7,014 bases of DNA from a bacterium (GTDB lineage Bacteria > UBA4055). Location: the NCBI GenBank assembly GCA_029559475.1, contig JAKQBN010000010.1, positions 1 through 7,014 of the forward strand, in the 5' to 3' direction. Position 1 is the first letter of the stretch. The number at the start of each line of letters is the position of its first letter. Shown in pieces: positions 1 to 6,274 of the stretch. A program made the position numbers and the translations under genes. The notes under the pieces were generated by a model that was not told where the DNA came from, did no database searches, and saw only the letters and a list, made by a program, of their open reading frames with translations.

Positions 1-344
1 ATAACCGGAAGGACTATTTCAGACCTGGTTTCTGAAGAACAGGCTATATGGTAAGGTAGTCTTGTAACATCATTCTCGATCTGAACTTTTTGTTCCCTTG
101 CGCACTTTCCGCATACGCCGCGTCCGAAATCGATGACGAGGCAGCCGTGTCCGCCCTGGTACGGGCCGACCTTTAATGTTCTTTCGCCTGTGCGCCTGTA
201 GAATCCCGCCCAGTTGACATATTCAAATGCGTGATAGATCTCGCAGGAAACGGTCGACATCTTAGAAATCATATCGTCTTCGCCTTCTGTCATGGCTTTG
301 ATATCCTTTAAAAGCTGAATGTAAACCGCTTCTTTGCCGCTCAT
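1..344 (-). CDS. msrC: free methionine-(R)-sulfoxide reductase (fRMsr), GAF-domain enzyme, 3' end outside window
   Basis: Reduces free L-methionine-(R)-sulfoxide to methionine in the cytoplasm, with thioredoxin as the usual electron donor. The visible 114 residues are a GAF domain with the family hallmarks: NWAGFYR (44-50), VGPYQG (59-64), FGRGVCG (73-79), LPYHIAC (96-102) and SEIVLPV (108-114). The three cysteines matching the redox trio of E. coli YebR (84, 94, 118) are present as C68, C78 and C102. An extra cysteine at 81 makes a CGKC motif. Family members are about 150-165 residues, so about 40-50 C-terminal residues lie beyond position 1. The ATG at 344 follows AGGAAG at good spacing and starts 14 bases after the stop of the preceding barrel gene, so it is probably the last or a late gene of the operon that starts with DUF1385. 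The identification is confident from the motifs; only the C-terminus is unseen. Confidence 0.93.
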   Translation of the reverse strand, partial: MSGKEAVYIQLLKDIKAMTEGEDDMISKMSTVSCEIYHAFEYVNWAGFYRRTGERTLKVGPYQGGHGCLVIDFGRGVCGKCAREQKVQIENDVTRLPYHIACSSETRSEIVLPV

Positions 345-358
345 ATAATTGCTTCCTA

Positions 359-1384
359 TTAATATAAATATGTAACTTTAACTTCTATCCTGTTGTAGCC
401 GGACGTTTCATCAAGTTTTTCGGGAGAGCTTATCTCCGCAGGAATAAAGCCTGAACCGATTTTATCTGATAAAAGGCTTTTGTACATTTCATATTTCCAG
501 CCGACTGAAAGGTTCAAACGGTCGGCGATAAGGCTGTTTTTCAGTTCAAGACCGTTGTAAAAAAATGGAAGATGTATTTCCGGAGCTTCCATACCGGAGG
601 ATAAATACGATCCTGCCGCTGCGCTTATTACACTTTTCGCTCTCGCTATAGATATTTTATATCCGAGCTCGGCATTAATATAATCCTTATCTTTATCGCC
701 TGCTGCGCTTTTATATAGCGATAAATATTTAAACTTCCCTGAAAATTCAGAACTGCCGGACGGATATTTCAATCCTGCTCCGAAGTAAGCTGAAGGCTCG
801 GGTGAAGTAATAAATACCGCATACCTGCTATTATCCTCATCGCCTTCTGAAGAAAATCCGCAGGATCCTGTTATGCCTGTTCCTGATCTGAATGCGTATT
901 TGTATTCGAGCCTTAATCCGCCTGAAAATGATGATCCGTCAGCTTCTTTTGAAGAAACATATCTCATAGTGCCGAAGATCCCGTAAGCATCCTTATAAAA
1001 TATCCCCGCTTCGGCTGCGACATCCTGCATCGATAGATCCGGAAGGCTGATGTTCGTGCTTTGACCCGATGATGAAGAATCGACAGTAACAGAAGAAGTC
1101 AGCTCGTATATCATGTGACTTAAATTGTAACGGACAGTCAGATCGCCAAAGCCGTTCTTCCCGCCCAGTTCGTATCCGAAACCGAATATTTTTGACCTCG
1201 CCGTAAAACTGCTTGAATTATCGTAGCCGACTTTCCATTCAGTATCGTTCTTGGTAAAATTGAACGATGCGGACATCTCATCTTTTTCTGCTGTTTTCTT
1301 AATGGAATAATCAGTTCCGCTCGAGAACTGTCCGAAACTGGTGACCGCTGCGGATACGATCAATAAAATAATAACTCTTTTCAT
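359..1384 (-). CDS. uncharacterised secreted protein, predicted outer-membrane beta-barrel
   Basis: I do not recognise a named family. The 341-residue product starts with a clear signal peptide (MKRV, then a hydrophobic run, probable cleavage after SFG at about residue 18). The mature part is rich in Ser, Gly and Tyr, with short alternating polar/hydrophobic stretches such as GGLRLEYKYAF and LNLSVGWKYEMY. It ends in RIEVKVTYLY, an alternating strand with a terminal aromatic residue, which is the usual C-terminal signal for BAM-dependent insertion. This points to an outer-membrane barrel of perhaps 12-16 strands (inference). The ATG at 1384 is preceded by AGAGGT. It shares one base with the TAA of the DUF1385 gene (TAATG), suggesting translational coupling. 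The msrC start follows after 14 bases. Its substrate or role cannot be read from sequence; a porin-like or structural envelope role are both possible. Confidence 0.75.
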   Translation of the reverse strand: MKRVIILLIVSAAVTSFGQFSSGTDYSIKKTAEKDEMSASFNFTKNDTEWKVGYDNSSSFTARSKIFGFGYELGGKNGFGDLTVRYNLSHMIYELTSSVTVDSSSSGQSTNISLPDLSMQDVAAEAGIFYKDAYGIFGTMRYVSSKEADGSSFSGGLRLEYKYAFRSGTGITGSCGFSSEGDEDNSRYAVFITSPEPSAYFGAGLKYPSGSSEFSGKFKYLSLYKSAAGDKDKDYINAELGYKISIARAKSVISAAAGSYLSSGMEAPEIHLPFFYNGLELKNSLIADRLNLSVGWKYEMYKSLLSDKIGSGFIPAEISSPEKLDETSGYNRIEVKVTYLY

Positions 1385-2334
1385 TATGATACCTCTTTTC
1401 CCTTTTTGAGATATTCTGTTGAAAGCTTTACGGATTCTATGGCTACTTCAAGCTGACTGTCATCCGGTTCGTTTGTGGTTATGTGCTGGAGCCAGAGTCC
1501 CGGCTGAATAAGAATACTTACAAGCTTCATACGGCTGTACTTCTCCGACATTTTTAAAAGCTCGAACGATACTCCCACCGCTACGGGCAGGAATAATAGA
1601 TGTACTCCGATCCTTGAAAATACGTTCGGGTACGAGCTGTAGAGATAATAGATACTGTCGAAGATCGAGAAAATTATTATCGTAATTATCGCGGCGATGA
1701 GAATGAAGCTCGTGCCGCATCTCGGATGAAATCTGGTTTGAGATTTTACGTTCTCAATGCTGAGATCAAGCCCTTTTTCAAATGCGAATATAGTTTTGTG
1801 CTCCGCTCCGTGATATTCAAAAAGCCTTCTAACGTCTTTCATAAAGCTTATCGCGTACATATATAGTATTACAAAGGCTGTCCTTATTATCCCGGCGAAC
1901 AGATTGAAAAGAAACTGGTTCGAATTGAATTTCTCAAAAATGTCAGTGATCTTATACGGAATATACATAAAGATCATCAGAGCTATGATCAGAACCGCTG
2001 AAGTTCCGAGACCTTCTAAAAGTCTGCTGAAAAATGATGCTTTTTCTTTCGAATGTTTTTCACCTTTTGCTTTCTTTTCGTCCTCGATCGCTTTATCGGC
2101 TGACCAGTTAAGTGTCCCAATGCCTATCTTCATCATTTCGAAAAGACTGATCGCACCTCTGATCACCCAAATGTTCAGAAATTTCTTTCTTTTGGACAGC
2201 GGAATAAAATCCTGCACCCTGTTCTCAAGCGTTCCGTCGGCTCTTCTTATAACTGTCGCAACGACTTTCGGAGATCTCATCATCACACCTTCGATAACAG
2301 CCTGCCCGCCTATATTTACTTTGTCTTCCTTCAA
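1384..2334 (-). CDS. DUF1385 family integral membrane protein (YqhQ-like)
   Basis: A 316-residue member of the DUF1385 family, related to B. subtilis YqhQ; some databases call the family predicted metal-dependent enzymes, but its biochemical role is unsettled. Hallmarks: N-terminal GGQAVIEGVMMRSP (9-22), IRGAI (58-62), EYHGAEHKT (173-181), TRFHPRCGTSF (200-210) and QPGLWLQHITTNEPDD (277-292). H175, H179, H203 and C206 are plausible metal ligands. Four hydrophobic segments (about 111-129, 142-165, 210-232 and 244-262) place it in the inner membrane. The start is a TTG at 2334: it follows GGGAG with a 5-base gap, and the first in-frame ATG (residue 18) would remove the conserved GGQAVIEG motif. 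In many bacteria DUF1385 sits beside rpmE and near prfA/prmC. The rpmE link is kept here, but the following genes are a barrel protein and msrC. Family confident, function not. Confidence 0.92.
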   Translation of the reverse strand: MKEDKVNIGGQAVIEGVMMRSPKVVATVIRRADGTLENRVQDFIPLSKRKKFLNIWVIRGAISLFEMMKIGIGTLNWSADKAIEDEKKAKGEKHSKEKASFFSRLLEGLGTSAVLIIALMIFMYIPYKITDIFEKFNSNQFLFNLFAGIIRTAFVILYMYAISFMKDVRRLFEYHGAEHKTIFAFEKGLDLSIENVKSQTRFHPRCGTSFILIAAIITIIIFSIFDSIYYLYSSYPNVFSRIGVHLLFLPVAVGVSFELLKMSEKYSRMKLVSILIQPGLWLQHITTNEPDDSQLEVAIESVKLSTEYLKKGKEVS

Positions 2335-2339
2335 AATTA

Positions 2340-2344
2340 CTCCC
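2340..2344 (-). promoter_or_regulatory. ribosome binding site fixing the TTG start of the DUF1385 gene
   Basis: The minus strand reads GGGAG, 5 bases ahead of TTG at 2334-2332. No ATG lies upstream in frame near it, and the next ATG would cut a conserved motif, so this site decides the non-ATG start. Confidence 0.7.
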
Positions 2345-2352
2345 GTTTAAAT

Positions 2353-2382
2353 AAAAAAGCGCATAGGCCGCTATGCGCTTTT
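2353..2382 (-). terminator. intrinsic terminator after rpmE
   Basis: A perfect GC-rich hairpin: stem GCGCATAG (2359-2366) pairs with CTATGCGC (2371-2378) around a 4-base loop, extended by four A-T pairs. On the minus strand it runs straight into a tract of six Ts (2358-2353). This is a textbook Rho-independent terminator for rpmE, whose stop lies 26 bases before it. It ends only 18 bases before the first base of the DUF1385 start codon, so some read-through or an attenuator role is possible. The A tract on the other side could also allow plus-strand termination, but no plus-strand gene reaches it. Confidence 0.9.
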
Positions 2383-2408
2383 GAAACTTATATCAAAATG
2401 ATAAAAAA

Positions 2409-2624
2409 CTATTCTTCGTCTTTTTTCTCAATTTTGTATTTTTTCATGAACTTGTCAACCCTTCCAGCCGTGTCGAGAATCCTTGTTTTTCCAGTATAAA
2501 AAGGATGGCATTTCGAGCATATCTCGACCTTTATTTCGCCGATGGTCGTCCTGCTTTCGAAAGTGTTTCCGCATACGCATGATATAGTCGCGGTTTCATA
2601 TTTAGGGTGAATTCCTTTTTTCAT
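2409..2624 (-). CDS. rpmE: 50S ribosomal protein L31, zinc-binding (C+) form
   Basis: Ribosomal protein L31 (bL31) sits on the central protuberance of the large subunit and contributes to an intersubunit bridge. The 71-residue product begins MKKGIHPKY, the standard L31 opening. It has four cysteines as CVC (16-18) and CSKC (36-39), the zinc ribbon of the C+ type, followed by HPFYTGK, typical of the family. The acidic/basic tail KKYKIEKKDEE is normal. An in-frame TTG one codon upstream (2627) is an alternative, but the ATG at 2624 is preferred because it gives the family N-terminus and follows AAGGAG by 6 bases. It appears to have its own promoter (2671-2699) and terminator (2353-2382), so it is mainly monocistronic. 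The zinc form suggests expression under zinc-replete conditions; no C- paralogue is visible here. Confidence 0.97.
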   Translation of the reverse strand: MKKGIHPKYETATISCVCGNTFESRTTIGEIKVEICSKCHPFYTGKTRILDTAGRVDKFMKKYKIEKKDEE

Positions 2625-2630
2625 CAATAG

Positions 2631-2636
2631 CTCCTT
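2631..2636 (-). promoter_or_regulatory. ribosome binding site of rpmE
   Basis: The minus strand reads AAGGAG, 6 bases before ATG at 2624. It favours this ATG over the adjacent upstream TTG at 2627, where the spacing would shrink to 3 bases. Confidence 0.75.
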
Positions 2637-2650
2637 AAGTTTCGTCTTTA

Positions 2651-2666
2651 CCGTTTTTTACAACGG
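2651..2666 (-). other. small inverted repeat in the rpmE leader
   Basis: CCGTT and AACGG arms of 5 bases surround a 6-base loop, in the predicted 5' untranslated region of rpmE and 14 bases upstream of its ribosome binding site. There is no U tract after it, so it is not a good terminator for the preceding barrel gene. It could be a weak leader structure or chance. Confidence 0.3.
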
Positions 2667-2670
2667 GTCG

Positions 2671-2699
2671 AATATAACAATAAATTAATTCAAAAGCAA
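2671..2699 (-). promoter_or_regulatory. candidate promoter of rpmE
   Basis: On the minus strand, TATATT (2676-2671, five of six matches to the sigma-70 -10 box) is preceded at 17 bases by TTGCTT (2699-2694), which matches only TTG of the -35 box. It lies in an AT-rich gap between the DUF6029-like gene and rpmE and would give a leader of about 40 bases. Promoters of Bacteroidota differ from sigma-70 consensus, so the exact boxes are uncertain. Confidence 0.4.
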
Positions 2700-2724
2700 A
2701 TCATTTTTTCTATGACGAACAGAT

Positions 2725-4332
2725 CTAAAAATCAGATACCAGAGTCAGCCTTAAACCATCAAATTCGGGGACCTGTCTGCATGTTCCGCCCGAACATTTG
2801 ATCCCGGACCTTTCTCTGCCGTAAAAAAGTTCAAGTTTATGATTTTCCTTTATGTTTATGCCCGCTTCGAATCCCAGCCACGAATCAGGCGAGTCATCGG
2901 GAACTTTCTGTGAAGTCGTGATCAATGATACATTAACATAACCGTATGGCGAATATTCGTATTCAACTGAACCGTAGATATCATTATAATCTTCGTCGAG
3001 AAATTCATTGTTTACTTTCTGAAGTTCTCCGCATAAAGAGATCGATGAAGTCTCGTTCATCTTTATTTTATAATCGCCCATAAATGTAAGTCTTTCGTCG
3101 GAATAAACTTCAAGCTCAGTATCCTCTCCGGGTTCTATAAGCTGGTTCACTCCTTTCGAAATAGGAGAATCCTTCATATAACCTAACCCTGCGCTGAATC
3201 TGTGGATATCTATATCCATATCAGCTCCCAGCCACGAATCCGAGTAAGGCAGATAAGTATCATCCATTTCCGGTATAATGCTGTCTCCGTTATGCTTTGA
3301 AGCTGAAGCGAAAGAACCTTTGAAGGCAGTATTATCGTTCATCTGATATTCCCAGGTGAATTTGTATCCGATCTCGTCGTTCGGATTGACTTCGTGGGGA
3401 TGGGTATTCAGAAGATGCGATGAATGCGCTATTACAAGTTCCGGAGCGTTCTGGTATGGAGTAAATCCCGATGCGGCTTCGTTGGGGTTCGCGCCGTATT
3501 TATAATAGTCCTTGAATTCAAGCCCGAGGCTTATGCCCTTTACTGCGTAACTTAAAGACGTATAATTCGCCCATCCGGTCTGCGACGGCGTTCTGTCTGT
3601 GATCTTAACAGCGTATTCGTTATACAATTCCGCATCGAACGCTGATACTTCCAAGCCGAATCCGAAAATATCCGTTTTTTCGATGAACATATCGCTGTGA
3701 AGGTACTGGTTCACGGGAACTTCGTCGCCTTTTATGAAAAGATAAGAACCGCTCAGATTCAAAGTTAGATCATCGTAATTCAGATATCTGCCGACAGGAA
3801 GTATTAGTTCGGATCCAAGAATGGCGTTATCCATTTCTTCGACTGTCTGATAAAGAGGATCGAAATCGTTAATATATTTAAAATAGCTTTTTCCGCCAAG
3901 GGCTTTAAGCCCGAAAAGCTCTCCGCAGTATTCGAATTTTCCTCCTCTAACTTTACTGTCGAAGAAATCAGCTTTAGATTCTTTTAATCCGAAAACCAGT
4001 CCTCTTCCGAAAGACCCGTAAAAATCTCCTGCGGTAATGCTTATCTTGTCTTTTGTGTAATTAAAGAACATTCTTGTGATCTCGCTTATCCTCTCATTGT
4101 GGCTGCTTGAATCGGCGGCTTCGAACCTTATTCCTGCAGTAAAATCGCCTTTTACCGCCTGCAGATCGAGCCAGTCCTCGAAATACTGCTTTTTGATCTC
4201 GATATCCTTTTTATCTCCGGCCCATTCGCTTCCCGAGCCGAACTTCATTGTATTCGTAGCTGTGATCGTTAGATCTTCCGCAAAAACCGTAAGAGCGGCT
4301 GCAGCTAATATCAGAATGATCGTCTTTTTCAA
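2725..4332 (-). CDS. DUF6029-like outer-membrane beta-barrel protein with C-terminal cysteine pair
   Basis: A 535-residue secreted protein. The signal peptide is residues 1-18 (MKKT, hydrophobic run, probable cleavage VFA/ED). Strand-like alternating stretches fill the rest, and it ends in LTLVSDF, with the terminal phenylalanine typical of outer-membrane barrels. GDFYGSFGRGLVFGLKE (102-118) and the block around residues 296-329 (APEL, HSSHLLN, NDEIGYKF) resemble the conserved segments I associate with DUF6029 proteins of Bacteroidota and relatives. Near the end, CSGGTCR (513-519) places two cysteines five residues apart. The start is TTG at 4332, with AAAGGA 8 bases upstream; no in-frame ATG is available before the signal peptide and a TAA lies just upstream in frame. 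It follows the thioredoxin-like lipoprotein gene by 12 bases, and its ribosome binding site overlaps that gene's stop, so the two are surely co-transcribed. No biochemical function is established for the family. Barrel is confident, family moderately so. Confidence 0.78.
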   Translation of the reverse strand: MKKTIILILAAAALTVFAEDLTITATNTMKFGSGSEWAGDKKDIEIKKQYFEDWLDLQAVKGDFTAGIRFEAADSSSHNERISEITRMFFNYTKDKISITAGDFYGSFGRGLVFGLKESKADFFDSKVRGGKFEYCGELFGLKALGGKSYFKYINDFDPLYQTVEEMDNAILGSELILPVGRYLNYDDLTLNLSGSYLFIKGDEVPVNQYLHSDMFIEKTDIFGFGLEVSAFDAELYNEYAVKITDRTPSQTGWANYTSLSYAVKGISLGLEFKDYYKYGANPNEAASGFTPYQNAPELVIAHSSHLLNTHPHEVNPNDEIGYKFTWEYQMNDNTAFKGSFASASKHNGDSIIPEMDDTYLPYSDSWLGADMDIDIHRFSAGLGYMKDSPISKGVNQLIEPGEDTELEVYSDERLTFMGDYKIKMNETSSISLCGELQKVNNEFLDEDYNDIYGSVEYEYSPYGYVNVSLITTSQKVPDDSPDSWLGFEAGINIKENHKLELFYGRERSGIKCSGGTCRQVPEFDGLRLTLVSDF

Positions 4333-4340
4333 TTTGAATG

Positions 4341-4346
4341 TCCTTT
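4341..4346 (-). promoter_or_regulatory. ribosome binding site fixing the TTG start of the DUF6029-like gene
   Basis: The minus strand reads AAAGGA, 8 bases before TTG at 4332. It overlaps the TAA stop of the lipoprotein gene, which supports coupled translation. A TAA in the same frame as the TTG start lies within this stretch, so the reading frame cannot begin further upstream. Confidence 0.6.
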
Positions 4347-5283
4347 ATTTTTGTTTACCGGGATATGCGAGCTGGTACATCGAATGGATCCAGTTCTCAA
4401 AAGTCGTCTGCAGATAATCATACTGTATTATCTTTCCGTTCGGAAGCACAGCGAACACCTCATTTTCTATCTCTTTTCCTATCAGGGCTTCAAAAAAGTT
4501 CTTTATAGAATCCTCACTGTCCCAGAAACAGTCGAATGGCAGCCTCTCGGTTTTTACAGCGAAACTGTTAAATTCAACTTCGGTAAAGGTATAGTTTCCC
4601 ATAAGCGAGTGAGAGTACTTCGATTGATCGTAATTAAGTGTGTCAGCATACATTGCCTTCATTTCCCTGGCTTCTTCCACGCATGACAGACAGCCTTTGG
4701 ACATGAACTGGATAAATGCGAGTTTCCAGTTCTTTTCTCTAAAATCGATCGAATCGCCCCTGGTCTCTTTAACCAAACCGAGCTCGTCATAGAACTGGTT
4801 GAACGGAAACAGTTTTGCGACTTTGAAACCGAATTTCGGGGTCTGGAAACTGTTCTCGGTTTCGTCTTCTATCTTTACGCTCAGATAGAATTCCTGAGGA
4901 TTCTCTTCCTGAACTACCGGAAAATCTTTATAGTTGAAGCTGACGGTCGCCACTCCTTCAGACGGTTCCAAGACCTTTTTTATCGGGTAGACCTTACCGG
5001 TCACTTTATCTTCAGCGCAGAATGTCAACCTGTAAAGATTCTGATTGTCAGACAACTTAACTTTGAGTTCGTATTCACCTTCAAGAATAATCTGCTGAAA
5101 ATCTGTAAATACCGCAGCGGTATCCGCGGAGTTATACAGCGTGTCAGTGCTGCTATAGACCATCATTATTTCCGCCTGCGGATCCTGGCTGTCGATGTTC
5201 AGAGGAGTTTCTGTATGGCAGGATACTGATAGAACCGCAGCTCCGACTGCAATAAAAGCGGCGACAGTCCTCTTGATTTTCAT
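4345..5283 (-). CDS. lipoprotein with Ig-like region and C-terminal thioredoxin-like domain
   Basis: A 312-residue envelope protein, probably anchored by lipid at C22 (signal MKIKRTV, hydrophobic run, then VLSVSC). The lipobox is relaxed, with leucine at -4 rather than -3. Residues about 60-155 look like a beta-sandwich or Ig-like module (EGEYELKVKLSDNQNLYRL; FYLSVKIED). From about 187 a thioredoxin-like fold begins: WKLAFIQFMSKGCLSCVEEA (186-205) matches the first strand, CxxC active site (C198, C201) and helix. VFAVLPNGKII (276-286) matches the late strand-turn-strand. The cis-proline normally just before that strand is not evident; glutamate occupies the place. The ATG at 5283 is chosen over an upstream TTG (5301) because AGGAG lies 5 bases before it. 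It is the first gene of a unit with the DUF6029-like barrel and lies downstream of a perfect palindrome. A thiol-disulfide role in the periplasm is inferred; the exact family is unknown. Confidence 0.78.
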   Translation of the reverse strand: MKIKRTVAAFIAVGAAVLSVSCHTETPLNIDSQDPQAEIMMVYSSTDTLYNSADTAAVFTDFQQIILEGEYELKVKLSDNQNLYRLTFCAEDKVTGKVYPIKKVLEPSEGVATVSFNYKDFPVVQEENPQEFYLSVKIEDETENSFQTPKFGFKVAKLFPFNQFYDELGLVKETRGDSIDFREKNWKLAFIQFMSKGCLSCVEEAREMKAMYADTLNYDQSKYSHSLMGNYTFTEVEFNSFAVKTERLPFDCFWDSEDSIKNFFEALIGKEIENEVFAVLPNGKIIQYDYLQTTFENWIHSMYQLAYPGKQK

Positions 5284-5288
5284 CTTAT

Positions 5289-5293
5289 CTCCT
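5289..5293 (-). promoter_or_regulatory. ribosome binding site of the thioredoxin-like lipoprotein gene
   Basis: The minus strand reads AAAGGAGAT over 5295-5287, with the AGGAG core 5 bases before ATG at 5283. This strong site sets the start and excludes the six extra codons from the TTG at 5301, which lies upstream of the site itself. Confidence 0.8.
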
Positions 5294-5330
5294 TTGTGCA
5301 AAATAGTATTTTCGATATCTATTATTTTTC

Positions 5331-5353
5331 ATATATTGTAAGTTACAATATAT
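5331..5353. promoter_or_regulatory. perfect 23-bp palindrome, candidate operator upstream of the lipoprotein gene
   Basis: Arms ATATATTGTAA (5331-5341) and TTACAATATAT (5343-5353) flank a single central base. The TTGTAA-N-TTACAA core has the look of a dimeric repressor or activator site. On the minus strand TTGTAA could serve as a -35-like box, with TAATAG 18 bases on as a -10-like box, so a bound protein would sit on the promoter of the lipoprotein/barrel unit. As a terminator it is poor in the direction of transcription: the one-base loop is too small, the stem is nearly all A-T, and the U-rich tail lies on the wrong strand. Which factor binds cannot be told. Confidence 0.5.
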
Positions 5354-5371
5354 TTTTTAATAACGCAAATG

Positions 5372-6274
5372 TTATTCGGACTTTTTTATATTATTTTCTT
5401 GAGATTTCCGCAGTTTCTGGCTGTAAAAACTTTCGTGAGAAGGATCTTTGTCGATTAGATACCTGATATGTTTTTCATCATCTGAAAGCGAGAATATCTC
5501 ACCGAAAGCATAAAAATTATTCATAAAAAAATTCTGCGGGAAATCGAAAACTTTTGTCATCGATTCGTACATGGGCTCGACAAAAAGCTTTGCCCGTTTC
5601 TTTTTGCCTGAATTTATAAAATAAACAGCGTTATAAATGTAAGCATGAAGTTTTCTGATCTCGAGTTTTGTATTCATTCTATACATATTAATTATATCCA
5701 GTCTTTTACTCCATACAGTTCTTTCCGCTGCGGCTGTCAGAAGGTTTTCGAACTCGTATAATTTCTGATAATAATAATCTCCTTCCAGCTTGAAATTCTT
5801 CTGGTCGGTATAAGATAGCCTGTCGAAATTCTCTCCGAGAACGAGATATGAGTAGAACATAACTGCCGTTTCTATTGTTCCCGGTTCCATCCTGTCGAGC
5901 TTAGGATCGGCTTCATAATCAAGCGTGAAGGCCATGTCCTGCTCGCTGTAATATATATCTTTTTTTAAGGCGATCTCTTTTACTGCTGATGTCGCGGGAC
6001 CGCTGCTTATAATCAGCATTCCTGTTCCGTTTTTTTCCGATGAAAGACTTTCAATGTTAATATTGATGCTCGTTTCTATCTTTTCAAAATCGTTATGTGG
6101 AAATTTCCAGTCGTAATTATCCATCTGTCTTTCTAGCGATTCTTCGAATATCCTGAGTTTGTTCGTGAGATCTGCATCCTGTTTTAAATATATGATCTTT
6201 ACAGAGAAATCGATTGCGCCGCCATAAGCACAGGCTATGTTTAAATAAATAAATATGGTTAATAATTTTTTCAT
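5372..6274 (-). CDS. DUF4835 family secreted protein (type IX secretion PorD-like)
   Basis: A 300-residue exported protein matching my recall of the DUF4835 family, which some annotation pipelines name PorD and link to type IX secretion; its mechanism is not established. Matching features in order: a short signal peptide (residues 1 to about 19); an early helix ending [10 protein letters not shown] (49-58), like the family's [18 protein letters not shown] (65-74); a strand segment [13 protein letters not shown] (86-98) in place of the family's [19 protein letters not shown] (116-124); [15 protein letters not shown] (140-154), the most telling motif; and a C-terminal half of helices with [15 protein letters not shown] (249-263) and [11 protein letters not shown] (274-284). 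Length is normal. C15 in the signal region (LNIAC) could be a degenerate lipobox, but the family usually has an ordinary signal. The ATG at 6274 overlaps the TGA of meaB by four bases (ATGA) and has only a weak Shine-Dalgarno, so translation probably depends on coupling to meaB. Confidence 0.8.
   Translation of the reverse strand: MKKLLTIFIYLNIACAYGGAIDFSVKIIYLKQDADLTNKLRIFEESLERQMDNYDWKFPHNDFEKIETSININIESLSSEKNGTGMLIISSGPATSAVKEIALKKDIYYSEQDMAFTLDYEADPKLDRMEPGTIETAVMFYSYLVLGENFDRLSYTDQKNFKLEGDYYYQKLYEFENLLTAAAERTVWSKRLDIINMYRMNTKLEIRKLHAYIYNAVYFINSGKKKRAKLFVEPMYESMTKVFDFPQNFFMNNFYAFGEIFSLSDDEKHIRYLIDKDPSHESFYSQKLRKSQENNIKKSE

Noticed and set aside
1460-1720. Minus-strand 86-codon frame inside DUF1385
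   Set aside because: Out of frame within a conserved gene, with no family features.
1904-2350. Plus-strand reading frame of 148 codons opposite DUF1385
   Set aside because: It lies wholly antisense to a gene with strong conserved motifs, matches no family I know, and spans the rpmE terminator; it is a shadow frame.
2700-2724. TCAT/ATGA hairpin followed by a T-rich stretch as a terminator of the barrel gene
   Set aside because: A four-pair A-T-rich stem with an A-rich loop is too weak to support a call.
4076-4686. Two overlapping plus-strand frames opposite the barrel and lipoprotein genes
   Set aside because: Antisense to two well-supported genes, composition unlike a real protein and no promoter seen.
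5331-5360. The AT palindrome followed by Ts read as an intrinsic terminator
   Set aside because: The T run follows on the plus strand, where no gene precedes it; for minus-strand transcripts the hairpin has a one-base loop and no U tract.
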